Below are positions 1-9,781 of a DNA stretch of 38,494 nt, piece by piece. This DNA is from Bacteroidales bacterium. GTDB taxonomy: Bacteria > Bacteroidota > Bacteroidia > Bacteroidales > VadinHA17. The position numbers and the translations under genes were made by a program. A model generated the notes under the pieces. The model was given only the letters and a program-made list of their open reading frames with translations. It did not search any database and was not told where the DNA came from. The DNA lies in assembly GCA_021738535.1 (NCBI GenBank), contig JAIPBU010000036.1, forward strand, positions 1-38,494, in the 5' to 3' direction. Positions within the stretch are counted from its first letter, which is position 1; each line of letters opens with the position of its first letter.

Positions 1-333
1 CCCACCGCAATGGCCAATCCCCGGGTGGTACACCCACCGCAATGGCCAATCCCCGGGTGGTACCGGGGCTATTTCTATTGACCACCTCCGGCGGTCGACA
101 CCCACCGCAATGGCCAATCCCCGGGTGGTACCGGGGCTATTTCTATTGACCACCTCCGGCGGTCGATACCCCACCGCAATGGCCAATCCCCGGGTGGTAC
201 ACCCACCGCAATGGCCAATCCCCGGGTGGTACCGGGGCTATTTCTATTGACCACCTCCGGCGGTCGACACCCCACCGCAATGGCCAATCCCCGGGTGGTA
301 CCGGGGCTATTTCTATTGACCACCTCCGGCGGT
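1..333. repeat. REP-like tandem array with two alternating units (A and B)
   Basis: Two units alternate here. Unit A, about 30 bp with core GGCCAATCCCCGGGTGGTA, starts at 1, 33, 101, 170, 202 and 271. Unit B, with core CCGGGGCTATTTCTATTGAC followed by a hairpin GACCaCC-TCC-GGcGGTC, starts at 63, 131, 232 and 301. The order is AAB-AB-AAB-AB, so a block of about 169 bp is itself duplicated. The array starts at or before the window edge and so may be incomplete. Related units occur at 9782-9957. All units face the same way. No gene is seen in this stretch. The sequence shows the structure directly; calling it REP-like is inference from the hairpins and the RAYT at the other end of the window. 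Confidence 0.85.
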
Positions 334-422
334 GTCAAGGTAATTACTGATGTTATGTAAAATATTATGCATGTTGCCCGGTGGTACAGTTTTTGCTACA
401 ATATTGTCAAATAATCAGGGGA

Positions 423-2825
423 ATGAGAAAGATAGTATTATCACTTATAATAATAATAGGTGTAAGCGGGGTATTGCCTGCACAGACGATCAAGGTTATT
501 GATTCAGAGGACAGGAAGCCGATCAGGGATGTTGCTGTTTTTAATGAGAGCAAGACACGTTTTGGTTACACTGACCTTTCCGGGGAATTCAGGATAGATG
601 CATTCAGGGATAATGCCATGGTTCATTTCCAGCACCCTTCGTATGAAAACACAGTTTTATCGATGGATCAGCTGGAGGAGATGGACTACAGTGTTATTCT
701 CAGGTACAAGACCTTTGAGATTGACGAGTTTGTTGTATCAGCCAACCGCTGGGAGCAGGACAGGGATGAGGTTCCCAACAAGATTACCCCTATAAGCAAG
801 GCCACTGCAGAGTTTGCCAATCCGCAAACGGCTGCTGACCTGCTTGGTATATCCGGCGAGGTATATGTACAGAAGAGCCAGCTCGGTGGAGGCAGCCCGA
901 TGATAAGGGGCTTTGCCACGCACCGTGTATTACTGGTAGTTGACGGTGTGAGGATGAACAATGCCATTTTCAGGGAGGGGAACCTTCAGAATGTGATATC
1001 GCTGGATGCCAATATGATTGCGAACACGGAGATAATCTTCGGGCCTGGAGCTGTTGTGTACGGCAGTGATGCCATTGGAGGGGTAATGGATTTTCATTCA
1101 AAGAAAGCACTGTTATCGACGGGTGACAAGATAAACCTGAAAGTTAATGCACTGGGCCGTACTTCATCGGCGAACAACGAAAGGACAGGTCATGTGGACA
1201 TTAACCTGGGTGGTTCGAAGATTGCTTTTATGGCGGGATATACCTATTCTGATTTTGATGATCTGAGGATGGGGAGCAGGGGTAATGACGAATATATTAG
1301 AAATGAGTACCAGGTATGGGAAGGCAGTGTTGATGCAGTTCATCCCAATACGGATCCCGATATACAGCTCTTTTCGGGTTACAGTCAGCACAATATCACA
1401 GCAAAGCTAAGGTTTCAGCCAACGGATAAACTAAGTATACATCTCATTAATCACACAGGTATTTCATCAGACATACCTCGTTACGACAGGCTGATACAGT
1501 ATAAGGATGATGTCTTAAAGTACGGCGACTGGTATTATGGTCCGCAGGAGTGGATGATGAATAACCTGACCGTTAAATGGAGCCCTGGAAATGCTTTTTT
1601 TGATGTAATGAAGGCTGTGGCGGCGAGGCAGGATTTTGCTGAGAGCAGGCATGACAGGAAACTGAACAGCACGATGATGAGAGAGAGGTATGAGCAGGTA
1701 ATAGCGTGGTCGCTGGGTGTGGATTTTGAAAAGGAGATAGATGAAAAGCTTTTGTTTTACGGTTTGGAAGCTGTTACAAATGATGTTAATTCCACTGCTG
1801 AAGGGAGGGATATAATAACGGGTGAGACCTATCCCGAATCGAGCCGTTACCCGGACGGTGATAACCGTTACAATACTTTATCAGCTTATGCCGGAATGAA
1901 GTATTCTTTATCGGATAAGTTCTTTATTAATGGAGGTTTAAGGTATAACTATACAACTCTTCATTCTGATTTTATTGATAACAGTTTCTTTAATTTTCCC
2001 TTTGATGAGATAAACATCAGTAACGGGGCCTTAACAGGTTCTATCGGCGGCGTATGGCAGGCCGGTGAAAAGACAAAATTAAGCATGAATGCATCAACGG
2101 GTTTCAGGGCACCCAATATAGATGATGCGGCCAAAGTTTTTGATTCAGAGCCCGGTTCTGTTGTTGTTCCAAACCCGGACCTTTCTTCTGAGTATGCCTA
2201 CAATCTGGACATTGGTTTTACCCGTGACCTTTTCGATATGTTTCATTTTGAGCTGACAGGTTTTATTACCTGCCTGGACAATGCCATGGTAAGGCGTGAA
2301 TATTCGTTCGACGGAAATGATTCCATTTTATACCAGGGTGAGATGAGCCAGGTGCTGGCGATAGTGAATGCCGGCAGTGCAACTGTTTACGGGGGACAGA
2401 TGAGTCTTCAATTCTCACCGGTACGTAATTTCCGGATCAAGTCACATCTTAACCTTACCAGGGGAAGGGATAATGAGGGTGTACCATTCAGGCATGTTCC
2501 GCCCACCTATGGCATAACACATGTCATTTATGAGAACAAGACCATCAAGATAGATTTGTATGCCAGGTACAACGGGGAAATGTCTTATGAAGACATGGCA
2601 CCTTCGGAGGTGGGAAAGACACATATGTATGCAACAGACGGTAATGGTAATCCCTATTCACCGTCGTGGCACACCTTTAACCTTAAGGCTTCTTACCAGA
2701 TGGGCAATATAGCTTTTATTGATGCCGGTGTTGAAAACATTTTTGATCAGCGCTACCGTCCTTATGCATCGGGGATTGCAGCACCGGGAAGGAATTTCCT
2801 CCTGGCTTTAAGGCTGAAGATATGA
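423..2825 (+). CDS. TonB-dependent outer-membrane receptor
   Basis: This is an 800-residue outer-membrane receptor of the TonB-dependent family. It starts with a signal peptide (MRKIVLSLIIIIG, cleavage near PAQ-TIK), followed by a carboxypeptidase-regulatory-like beta-sandwich (about residues 22-95). A plug domain follows (about 110-240), with the conserved GGGSPMIRGFATHRVLLVVD and the RMNNAIFREGNLQ stretch typical of haem/siderophore-type receptors. The rest is the beta-barrel, ending in a strand with a terminal aromatic/hydrophobic pattern (FLLALRLKI). I chose ATG 423 because an upstream GTG at 381 would put 14 extra residues before a clean signal peptide. The ligand cannot be told from sequence; a haem- or vitamin-type substrate is only a guess. 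The REP-like array ends 90 bp upstream. Confidence 0.9.
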   Translation: MRKIVLSLIIIIGVSGVLPAQTIKVIDSEDRKPIRDVAVFNESKTRFGYTDLSGEFRIDAFRDNAMVHFQHPSYENTVLSMDQLEEMDYSVILRYKTFEIDEFVVSANRWEQDRDEVPNKITPISKATAEFANPQTAADLLGISGEVYVQKSQLGGGSPMIRGFATHRVLLVVDGVRMNNAIFREGNLQNVISLDANMIANTEIIFGPGAVVYGSDAIGGVMDFHSKKALLSTGDKINLKVNALGRTSSANNERTGHVDINLGGSKIAFMAGYTYSDFDDLRMGSRGNDEYIRNEYQVWEGSVDAVHPNTDPDIQLFSGYSQHNITAKLRFQPTDKLSIHLINHTGISSDIPRYDRLIQYKDDVLKYGDWYYGPQEWMMNNLTVKWSPGNAFFDVMKAVAARQDFAESRHDRKLNSTMMRERYEQVIAWSLGVDFEKEIDEKLLFYGLEAVTNDVNSTAEGRDIITGETYPESSRYPDGDNRYNTLSAYAGMKYSLSDKFFINGGLRYNYTTLHSDFIDNSFFNFPFDEINISNGALTGSIGGVWQAGEKTKLSMNASTGFRAPNIDDAAKVFDSEPGSVVVPNPDLSSEYAYNLDIGFTRDLFDMFHFELTGFITCLDNAMVRREYSFDGNDSILYQGEMSQVLAIVNAGSATVYGGQMSLQFSPVRNFRIKSHLNLTRGRDNEGVPFRHVPPTYGITHVIYENKTIKIDLYARYNGEMSYEDMAPSEVGKTHMYATDGNGNPYSPSWHTFNLKASYQMGNIAFIDAGVENIFDQRYRPYASGIAAPGRNFLLALRLKI

Positions 2826-2835
2826 TGTGAATTAT

Positions 2836-2843
2836 TATCTTTG
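2836..2843 (+). promoter_or_regulatory. Bacteroidota -7 element upstream of manC
   Basis: TATCTTTG matches the Bacteroidota -7 consensus TAnnTTTG and lies 29 bp before the manC ATG. No clear TTTG -33 box sits at the expected distance, which is inside the end of the receptor gene. Confidence 0.3.
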
Positions 2844-2872
2844 CCGTACAATAAATCTAACTCTTCAATCTA

Positions 2873-3958
2873 ATGAAAAACAGATATATAGTTATCATGG
2901 CCGGTGGAGCGGGAACCCGCTTCTGGCCACTGAGCCGTGATGTTAAGCCCAAACAGTTTCTTGATATTCTTAACAGGGGAAGCAGTTTATTACAGGATAC
3001 CATTAACCGTTTCAAGGGTTTATGTCCCGCAGCTAATATAATGGTAGTAACCAATGAAAGTTACCGTGACCTTGTTCTTGAGCAGACAGACATACCTGAA
3101 GAGAATATTCTGAGCGAGCCCATGAGGCGTAACACGGCGCCCTGCATTGCTTATGCTGCTTTCAGGATATACAAGAGGGATCCGGAAGCTGTTATGCTGG
3201 TGAGTCCTTCAGACCATCATATAAAGCAGGAGAAGGAGTTCAGGGAAGTAATTGAGGAAGGTTTTGAATTTGTAAACAGCAGGGATGTACTTATGACCCT
3301 GGGGATGAAGCCTGACAGGCCTGAGACAGGTTACGGCTATATACAGGCCAATACGAAGAAACCCGTAGAGGGATATGACAACCTGATGAAGGTAAAGACC
3401 TTCACGGAGAAGCCTAACAGGGAGCTTGCCGGGGTTTTTCTCAAGAGTGGTGATTTTTACTGGAACTCGGGAATATTTCTCTGGAAGGTAAAATCGATAA
3501 TGTCTGCTTTTGAGACACACATGAATGATATGTACAGCAGCTTTGATATGCATCTTGACAAGATTGGCACTGACAGTGAAGAGAAGGTTATATCGAGGGT
3601 TTATTCGGAGTGTCTCAGTATATCAATTGACTATGGTATTATGGAAAAGGCCGAGAACGTTTATGTAAAGTGTTCCAATTTTGGTTGGTCTGACCTGGGG
3701 ACATGGAGTTCGGTAGCTGCTCATAATCACAGGGACAGGGATGGCAACACCGGTAATCTTGATTCGGTTTTCAGCTACGGGGTAAAGAACAGCATTATCA
3801 AGGTTCCCGGCGATAAGGTTGCGGTAATACAGGGTTTAACGGATTATATCATAGTTGATTCTGAAGATGTTCTGCTTATTGTGAAAAGGAGCGAGGAGCA
3901 GGACATCAAGAAGTATATCGAGGATATAAGGGATGCTAAGGGAGATAAATATTCTTAA
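2873..3958 (+). CDS. manC: Mannose-1-phosphate guanylyltransferase
   Basis: This enzyme makes GDP-mannose from mannose-1-phosphate and GTP, feeding surface polysaccharide and glycan synthesis in the cytoplasm. The nucleotidyltransferase signature GGAGTRFWPLSR is at residues 11-22, followed by KPKQF. Also present are the LVSPSDHHI stretch, a sugar-binding TEKPN motif and the NSGIFLW motif. At 361 residues it has the length of the single-domain GTP-transferase form without the phosphomannose isomerase cupin of bifunctional enzymes. Its stop codon overlaps the stop codon of the opposing gldN by sharing TTAA (3955-3958), leaving no room for a separate terminator. Confidence 0.9.
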   Translation: MKNRYIVIMAGGAGTRFWPLSRDVKPKQFLDILNRGSSLLQDTINRFKGLCPAANIMVVTNESYRDLVLEQTDIPEENILSEPMRRNTAPCIAYAAFRIYKRDPEAVMLVSPSDHHIKQEKEFREVIEEGFEFVNSRDVLMTLGMKPDRPETGYGYIQANTKKPVEGYDNLMKVKTFTEKPNRELAGVFLKSGDFYWNSGIFLWKVKSIMSAFETHMNDMYSSFDMHLDKIGTDSEEKVISRVYSECLSISIDYGIMEKAENVYVKCSNFGWSDLGTWSSVAAHNHRDRDGNTGNLDSVFSYGVKNSIIKVPGDKVAVIQGLTDYIIVDSEDVLLIVKRSEEQDIKKYIEDIRDAKGDKYS

Positions 3959-4782
3959 AATTCCCAGAGGTCGTGTTCGAAGGTACGCAGTTCGTTTTCG
4001 ATTTTCTTAGCTTCGAACAGAGCTGATTTACCTACTTTATACTGGTTTATCTGCCTGTCGTCATAAACATTTGATTCTGCGTAGATAGTACTTGAGAATC
4101 GTCTTTGCATAAACAGGTCGTCGAAGGAAATTCTCTGAGCGTCATTAAACCTGTTAAAAGCTTCATGTTGAGCGAAGGCATCGCGGAAGTCCTCGAATTT
4201 TATCCAGAAGAGCTGAACGCGTGATGTACGTCCCAGCTGGTCATCGAAGAACACCCTGATGGGGCAGATACCGATAATTCTGACATCCATTCTTGAATGT
4301 TTTTTATCGAAGTACCATTCTTCGAGTACGAGTAATTGTTTTACTTCAGTAGGGTCTGCCTCTTTCACTATAACGGTATCCCTCATAACGCCCTGCATAT
4401 CGGGTATTTGGGTTGTATCGGCTCCTGCTCCCATTTTTGCTTCAACATCTGAATATGTAACACTCACATTAATTGCATCGACGTCATAGGCATTAAGGTT
4501 TCCTGATTTTATTTCACCAAGGACGATATTCATAAGGCTCTTTCTTCCGTCGGGTCTTTCTGTGAGAGGATAATAAAGTGTATGGTTCATCTTTTCCCTC
4601 AGGTCAAGCAATCTCCACATTCTTTTTGACCATACCACGTCAGCTTCCCTGAGGTAGGGATATGGTATTGCCTCATTGTTCTCTATTGATTTCTCATAGA
4701 TATCGCCAAAAGAATCTTCCTGGCTGTAACCTGTTGATGAGAAGAGCAATATACTTAATCCGAGAAGAAGTAATCTTTTCAT
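3955..4782 (-). CDS. gldN: Type IX secretion system ring protein GldN/PorN
   Basis: GldN (PorN) is the periplasmic partner of the GldK lipoprotein; together they form the ring of the type IX secretion system under the outer membrane. The 275-residue protein has a signal peptide (MKRLLLLGLSILLFSSTGYS), then family features such as YPYLREADVVWSKRMWRLLDLREKMN and the later IGICPIRVFFD segment. It is the last gene of the porP-gldKLMN operon, 15 bp after gldM. The identification rests on the whole ordered block as well as on the protein itself. Confidence 0.93.
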   Translation of the reverse strand: MKRLLLLGLSILLFSSTGYSQEDSFGDIYEKSIENNEAIPYPYLREADVVWSKRMWRLLDLREKMNHTLYYPLTERPDGRKSLMNIVLGEIKSGNLNAYDVDAINVSVTYSDVEAKMGAGADTTQIPDMQGVMRDTVIVKEADPTEVKQLLVLEEWYFDKKHSRMDVRIIGICPIRVFFDDQLGRTSRVQLFWIKFEDFRDAFAQHEAFNRFNDAQRISFDDLFMQRRFSSTIYAESNVYDDRQINQYKVGKSALFEAKKIENELRTFEHDLWEF

Positions 4783-4797
4783 GATCTTATCCTGTTT

Positions 4798-6438
4798 TTA
4801 TTTTATCGTTAGAATAATCGGGGGCAGTCTTCTTTCACTATCATCGGGACCGATGGCCCTGATATTTATTATATTAAGTTTCTGTCCCCTATTGAGTCCT
4901 CTTATTAGTTCTCTTTGTGCGTTTGTCAGCCTTGCGCTGTTTGACGACTCGTTTCTGTCGAATCCTCTCTGGTTAATTGAAACGGTAAACTGAGTTATAT
5001 TATATTCCAGGTCAAAGAGGAAATTCTCGAGCACTGCAAATACGCCGGGCTGAGCGGCTGCAATATCTTTAGATACTGATCCTTCGGTCATTCCCGCGAA
5101 CTGTGCAATTGGGTCGGGAATACGTTCCACCCTGAACTCATAAGGAGGGAAGGGTATTCTTTCTCCGTCGGCATTAACGCTCACATTAACTGCTGCTGTG
5201 CGACCCAGCTCCTGTGGTTCTGCGTACCATTCACCCCTGTATCCTTCAACTGAGCCCCGTTTGATTGTTCCGTTTGTCATGTTGGCACGAATCTGGCTGG
5301 ATCCGTAACCGGGGACGGATATATCGATGGGGTTTTTGATACCTTTATATAGTACGTTCATAGCTGTGGGAGACACGATAACATTTGGTTTTCCCACTAT
5401 ATATGATTCTTCGAAGGGGTAAGCCACTTCGGAGCCATCGGGGGCCTGCAGTTTAATAAGGCCTTTATATGTTTTAGTACCTATAGATGATGTTCTTTGC
5501 CTGAAAACGCCACGTCCTCTTTCATTAATTTCCAGTGTTTGATAGTCGCCTACCATCTGGTATGTCGTTGAGCCGTCAGCATTTGTAACCGGGCGGTAGT
5601 CGCCTACGAGTATTTCCGGTTTTTTCGTAGTATCTGATGCAGCAATAAATATTTCTGACTCGTAGGTATTTCCACTCATCACGTAGCTGGCATCAGCCAG
5701 GACGGTAGATTCGATATCCGTAAACTTGAAATCGCCTGCCGTGATCTGGTCATTAAGGAACATGAGCACATCTGTTTCGGAGTTTCTGACATCGACCTGC
5801 AGTTTGGATAGCATAACGATAGCTGCTATCAGGGGTAATTCGGCGAGGGTATTCTCCTCCCAGTGTTCGACTGAGCCATCCGGTGCCTTACCTGGCTCGG
5901 TACTTAGTGTTTCACTGATTGATTCTTCGACGGCAATATTTTTGCCTTCGATTATATCTTCAACGAGGAAGGATCTGTAGGAATCAATGAGAGCACGCAG
6001 AGCGTATGCCTTCTGGTCGTGGTTAGCGCCTATCAGTATTTCAGAAGGTACATTATTCTCATCGTATTTTTTTACCGAGTCTATTACTACGCGTCTTCCA
6101 TCGAGTCCATCGGTATCTTCACCGTCAGCGGTACGTATAATCTCTATTTTAAGGTCCTGGATATAATCAAATACCTCATCGGCCCTTTGTTTGACATTAT
6201 AAGCTTTTGTTCTCCATTCACCTGCTTTTGCTTCATTCTCTGCTGCCGCCCTGTCGAATTCCTTATAGATCTCGTTATTTTTTTTCTGGTAGTTGGCGAG
6301 GGTCTTTTCCAGACCTTTTTCAACTTTTGCGAATGCATCCACGGCTTCTTTAGATACGTTTAATGCCAGCATGGCTGTCAGTATCAGGTACATCATGCCG
6401 ATCATTTTCTGCCGTGGGGTTTCTTTTCCGTGAGCCAT
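4798..6438 (-). CDS. gldM: Type IX secretion/gliding motor protein GldM/PorM
   Basis: GldM forms the inner-membrane motor of type IX secretion with GldL and reaches across the periplasm to the GldK/GldN ring. The 546-residue protein has the short N-terminal cytoplasmic part (MAHGKETPRQKM), one membrane helix (about residues 13-30, MIGMMYLILTAMLALNVS) and a long periplasmic part of successive domains, in line with known GldM/PorM. The end of the protein (RELIRGLNRGQKLNIINIRAIGPD) is characteristic of the last domain that contacts the ring. It lies 32 bp after gldL in the operon. Confidence 0.95.
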   Translation of the reverse strand: MAHGKETPRQKMIGMMYLILTAMLALNVSKEAVDAFAKVEKGLEKTLANYQKKNNEIYKEFDRAAAENEAKAGEWRTKAYNVKQRADEVFDYIQDLKIEIIRTADGEDTDGLDGRRVVIDSVKKYDENNVPSEILIGANHDQKAYALRALIDSYRSFLVEDIIEGKNIAVEESISETLSTEPGKAPDGSVEHWEENTLAELPLIAAIVMLSKLQVDVRNSETDVLMFLNDQITAGDFKFTDIESTVLADASYVMSGNTYESEIFIAASDTTKKPEILVGDYRPVTNADGSTTYQMVGDYQTLEINERGRGVFRQRTSSIGTKTYKGLIKLQAPDGSEVAYPFEESYIVGKPNVIVSPTAMNVLYKGIKNPIDISVPGYGSSQIRANMTNGTIKRGSVEGYRGEWYAEPQELGRTAAVNVSVNADGERIPFPPYEFRVERIPDPIAQFAGMTEGSVSKDIAAAQPGVFAVLENFLFDLEYNITQFTVSINQRGFDRNESSNSARLTNAQRELIRGLNRGQKLNIINIRAIGPDDSERRLPPIILTIK

Positions 6439-6470
6439 ATTCTGGAGTAAGTTTGGTTAGTGGACTTGCT

Positions 6471-7394
6471 CTATTTAGCGTTCATTGCAGAAAGCATATT
6501 TCCATATACTGAATTCAGTGAAGCGAGGTTTTCATTCAGTTTACTTATCTGAGAACGGTAGTTAGTAGCTTCCTCTGCTGAGTCTTTGAGGTCGCTAAGC
6601 ATACCATGCACACCTTTCATCATTTCCTCTGTATCTTTAACCTGGTCATTAGCTCCTTTAAGCTGCAGTTCATATACAGCATTAAGGGCTGAGAGGTTTT
6701 TATTAACAGATTCGAGTTGATCCTGGTATGACTTACTGCTTCCTTCGATCTGTGTGAGTGCTTCGGTCATATCCCTGTAGCTGCTGCCTGTTTCGTTAAT
6801 AATTTTGGCAGTACTCTGATAAGAATGCTCAAGTTTTTCGAGTGAAGATTCGAGGTCTTCGCTTTTTTTGGCATAGTTATCGGTTGATGAGCTGAGGGTA
6901 TCTGCTGCTTTCTCAACAGAATCCACAAACTTACCTGTTGCCGCTGTGGCATCGCCCATAGCGTTGAGGCTTTCTGTAGTATTATTTAATTTTTTCAGTC
7001 CTTTACCCAATCGTTCGAACACATCGGGTGTAATATCGGCATTGACCAGCATTTCGTCGAATTTAGCGAGTGCTGCTGATCCTCCGCCTGCGGGAACTGC
7101 ACCCACATGTGCTTTAGGGGGTACAGATGCTGCCAGTTCATCTTCATCTTCGGGCATTCCTGCCAGTTCGGGATAAACCAGAGACCAGTCAGGTTCTTCA
7201 TGCAAGGGCTCAAAGGCCGAGAAGAAGAAGATAATTGCCTCCGTGGTCAGCCCCACAAACAGTAGTGTACCGGCCAGGGGGTAGTGCTGGATCTTGAAGA
7301 GAGCTCCAATGATAACGATTGATGCGCCAAAGCCGTACAGCTTGGCCATAAAGCTTTTCCAACCGCTGCTTTGTACTAATTCTGATAGGCTCAT
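6471..7394 (-). CDS. gldL: Type IX secretion/gliding motor protein GldL/PorL
   Basis: GldL is the proton-driven motor partner of GldM in the inner membrane. The 307-residue protein has two N-terminal membrane helices (about residues 19-35 and 40-60). The second carries the conserved acidic residue in GLTTEAIIFFFSAFEP (Glu52 here), which in this family is thought to be part of the proton path. The rest is a cytoplasmic, mostly helical, Ser/Ala/Leu-rich coiled-coil tail. The operon gap to gldK is 40 bp. Confidence 0.95.
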   Translation of the reverse strand: MSLSELVQSSGWKSFMAKLYGFGASIVIIGALFKIQHYPLAGTLLFVGLTTEAIIFFFSAFEPLHEEPDWSLVYPELAGMPEDEDELAASVPPKAHVGAVPAGGGSAALAKFDEMLVNADITPDVFERLGKGLKKLNNTTESLNAMGDATAATGKFVDSVEKAADTLSSSTDNYAKKSEDLESSLEKLEHSYQSTAKIINETGSSYRDMTEALTQIEGSSKSYQDQLESVNKNLSALNAVYELQLKGANDQVKDTEEMMKGVHGMLSDLKDSAEEATNYRSQISKLNENLASLNSVYGNMLSAMNAK

Positions 7395-7434
7395 ATACCT
7401 GGATTTAAGGGTTATATCTTAAAGTTAGTTTATT

Positions 7435-8766
7435 TTATTCTACTCCAATATAAGATCTTACATTACGGAATCCTATAAAACATTTTGCCGAATCCTGGAA
7501 TTCATAATCCCTTGTACTCACCTGGAGGAAGTAACCTATATCTTTCCATGATCCTCCTCTTATCACTTTACGCTTAAAGATGCCATCATCATCAGGCTTG
7601 GCATTGTATTTATAATCGGGGTTAAGGTCGTGGGAGAAGATATATGATGATGGGTGGTAGGCGCTGGAGGTCCATTCGGCCACGTTACCTGCCATATCAT
7701 ACAGTCCGAACTCGTTAGGTTCATAGGATGCCACTGCTGCTGTATATGCTGCCCCGTCATCTATATAGTTTCCTCTGAGTGGTTTGAAGTTTGCAAGGAA
7801 GCAACCTTCATAATTTCTTGTATAGGGTCCGCCCCAGGGGTACATTGACAGGTCCAGTCCTCCCCGTGCTGCATATTCCCATTCTGTTTCCAGGGGCAGC
7901 CTGTAATTCTGCACATCAACCATTCCTTCGGCGCGCAGGGCAGAGTTCATAAAGTCTGTTCTCCACACGCTGAATGCTGTTGCCTGTTTCCATGTTACTC
8001 CCACCACGGGGTAGTCGTCGAAAGAAGGGTGCCAGAAATATATTGTTGCATGCGGTTCATTGTACGAGTAGGTAAAGTCGCGTATCCAGGCCAGTGTATC
8101 GGGATACACATTGACTTCATCTTCCATGATAAAGTCTGATCTTCCTGTCACGTCGGTCACATTACCGTCGAGGTCCTGCACCTGTCCTTCATAATCGCTT
8201 GTTGAGGGATCATATTTTGCTTTTGCTGCCTGCTTATAGTCTACCCAGAAGTAGCTGTAGTTAAGCTTTCTTACATCGATCTGTTTCTTATTATTGAACC
8301 TGTCTCTTTCGGAGTAGTACATCTCTTCCAGCTCGTCTCTTATCTCCGGTACTTCGAGGTCAATTTCCTCGTCCCAGTTAAGGACAGGCGGATCATATTC
8401 CACTCCTTCTTCGTCTACTCTGTAGAACTGGAAGCCTTCGATGGCAGCTTCGCCCAGCATTGTTCTCATTATTGAATCGCGTACCCAGTAAACAAACTGG
8501 CGATATTTGTTGTTTGTTATCTCGGTCTGATCCATCCAGAATGCATCTATTGTAACCGAACGTGAAACTGAATTCATAGCGAACATTGCGTCCTGATCGC
8601 TTGGACCTGTAATGAAGTTGCCTGCCGGGATGAAAGCCATTTCAAATGGTTCGGGCTCAAAAAATTTCTTTCTGCCGGGAACGCCGACAAGTTCTCCATT
8701 ATTTCCGGGTCCACATGCTGTAATTAGTACTGTAATAGTTAGAACTAATAGGATTACCTTTTTCAT
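7435..8766 (-). CDS. gldK: Type IX secretion lipoprotein GldK/PorK
   Basis: GldK is the outer-membrane lipoprotein that forms the type IX secretion ring with GldN. The 443-residue protein has a lipoprotein signal with lipobox ending at Cys18 (VLITAC). Its body is a formylglycine-generating-enzyme/sulfatase-modifying-like fold: FEMAFIPAGNFITG, then AFWMDQTEITNNKYRQFV, RLPLETEWEYAARGG, AGNVAEWTSSAY, VIRGGSW and the final CFIGFRNVRS. In this family the fold is structural, not enzymatic. An insertion rich in acidic residues (about 110-200) separates the first and second parts of the fold, as is usual for GldK. Confidence 0.94.
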   Translation of the reverse strand: MKKVILLVLTITVLITACGPGNNGELVGVPGRKKFFEPEPFEMAFIPAGNFITGPSDQDAMFAMNSVSRSVTIDAFWMDQTEITNNKYRQFVYWVRDSIMRTMLGEAAIEGFQFYRVDEEGVEYDPPVLNWDEEIDLEVPEIRDELEEMYYSERDRFNNKKQIDVRKLNYSYFWVDYKQAAKAKYDPSTSDYEGQVQDLDGNVTDVTGRSDFIMEDEVNVYPDTLAWIRDFTYSYNEPHATIYFWHPSFDDYPVVGVTWKQATAFSVWRTDFMNSALRAEGMVDVQNYRLPLETEWEYAARGGLDLSMYPWGGPYTRNYEGCFLANFKPLRGNYIDDGAAYTAAVASYEPNEFGLYDMAGNVAEWTSSAYHPSSYIFSHDLNPDYKYNAKPDDDGIFKRKVIRGGSWKDIGYFLQVSTRDYEFQDSAKCFIGFRNVRSYIGVE

Positions 8767-8813
8767 ATTGCAATCTGATTTAATACTGCAAGTAAGTTAT
8801 TTTTTTTAAATAA

Positions 8814-9764
8814 TCATAAAAATCTTATACTTTTATATCGTTTGGAACTCCTGCCCAGGCTTAGGTCAAAGCAATAGTTAATCATAAATTCGTGACTGCC
8901 TGATGTGCTTTTCCTGATGTCGTTCATCGGAAAGTCATAAGAGTATCCAATACGTATTCCATTATACAGCTCAATACCTATCATTCCGGTAAGAGCGTCA
9001 CCTGCTCTGTAAGAAACGCCACCCCATACTTTTTTATTGTACCGGAGTGTTGTATTCAGTGAAAGCTGGAACAATTTTCCGTCGCTAAACACGAAAGCAG
9101 ATGGGATCAGTTCAAAGTTAGGGTTTGGTAATCGCACCGTATATCCGGCTGTTGCGTAGTAGTGCCGTGCAATGTACGGTGTTGCCTTTGTATATTTTAT
9201 TTTAGGCTCGGTAAGGTGTGTTACGGAGAGCCCGGCATAATAGTCTATCGCTTTATAAAAGAGACCGAAGCTCATATCGTAAGTCAGGTGGCTTTCTTTT
9301 GCTTCGGGTATAAGGGGATCGCCTGACGGCGGGACGAAGATATCGCCCGAGGGGATATTCCACTGGGGATCGATTGCTTTATTCAGAATGCCGGCATTTA
9401 CACCTATACCCAGGTTGCCGTTGCCCAGCGGTGTGATATACGAGTATGTCAGCAGGAGGCTGTTATCGCTGTCGAACCCGGTCTGGTCGCTGATAATTGT
9501 AAGACCCACGCCCGACCGTATATTGAAGGGACGCACGGCGGCATTAACGTGAAAGACTGTTGATGAGGGAGCGCCTTCGAAGCCTACCCATTGCTGGCGG
9601 TTCATGGCAGTGGCGCATATCCTGCCTGAGCTTCCTGCAGAACCGGGGTTGTAGAGCATATGATTAAACATAAACTGGCTGCTCACAGGATCGCTCTGGG
9701 CAGAGGCAGCTGTGGCTACTAATGCAGCTAACGCAAGGGTCAGTATGTTTTTTTTAGCGTTCAT
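8814..9764 (-). CDS. porP: PorP/SprF family type IX secretion outer-membrane protein
   Basis: PorP/SprF proteins are outer-membrane beta-barrels of about 300-330 residues used by type IX secretion, often to hold or anchor cargo. This 316-residue protein has a signal peptide cut near ASAQ-SDP. Right after it comes the family signature SSQFMFNHMLYNPGSAGSSG, followed by repeated short beta-strand stretches (SYITPLGNGNLGIGVNAGI, YYAGLSVTHLTEPKI, GYSYDFPMNDI). It is the first gene of the operon, 47 bp before gldK. Its leader holds a REP-like repeat cluster that begins about 17 bp upstream of the ATG. Confidence 0.92.
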   Translation of the reverse strand: MNAKKNILTLALAALVATAASAQSDPVSSQFMFNHMLYNPGSAGSSGRICATAMNRQQWVGFEGAPSSTVFHVNAAVRPFNIRSGVGLTIISDQTGFDSDNSLLLTYSYITPLGNGNLGIGVNAGILNKAIDPQWNIPSGDIFVPPSGDPLIPEAKESHLTYDMSFGLFYKAIDYYAGLSVTHLTEPKIKYTKATPYIARHYYATAGYTVRLPNPNFELIPSAFVFSDGKLFQLSLNTTLRYNKKVWGGVSYRAGDALTGMIGIELYNGIRIGYSYDFPMNDIRKSTSGSHEFMINYCFDLSLGRSSKRYKSIRFL

Positions 9765-9781
9765 ATTTTCATTTCCAATTC

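Noticed and set aside
1..333. CRISPR array
   Set aside because: The sequences between units are themselves repeats, not unique spacers, and no cas genes are present.
75..338. 87-residue minus-strand reading frame in the left array
   Set aside because: It is a direct translation of the A and B repeat units (VNRNSPGTTRGLA repeated); the 9780-9998 minus frame has the same origin. Neither has features of a gene.
6019..6363. 114-residue plus-strand frame antisense to gldM
   Set aside because: Hydrophobic composition arises from the reverse complement of a charged coiled-coil stretch of GldM; no start signal or family match.
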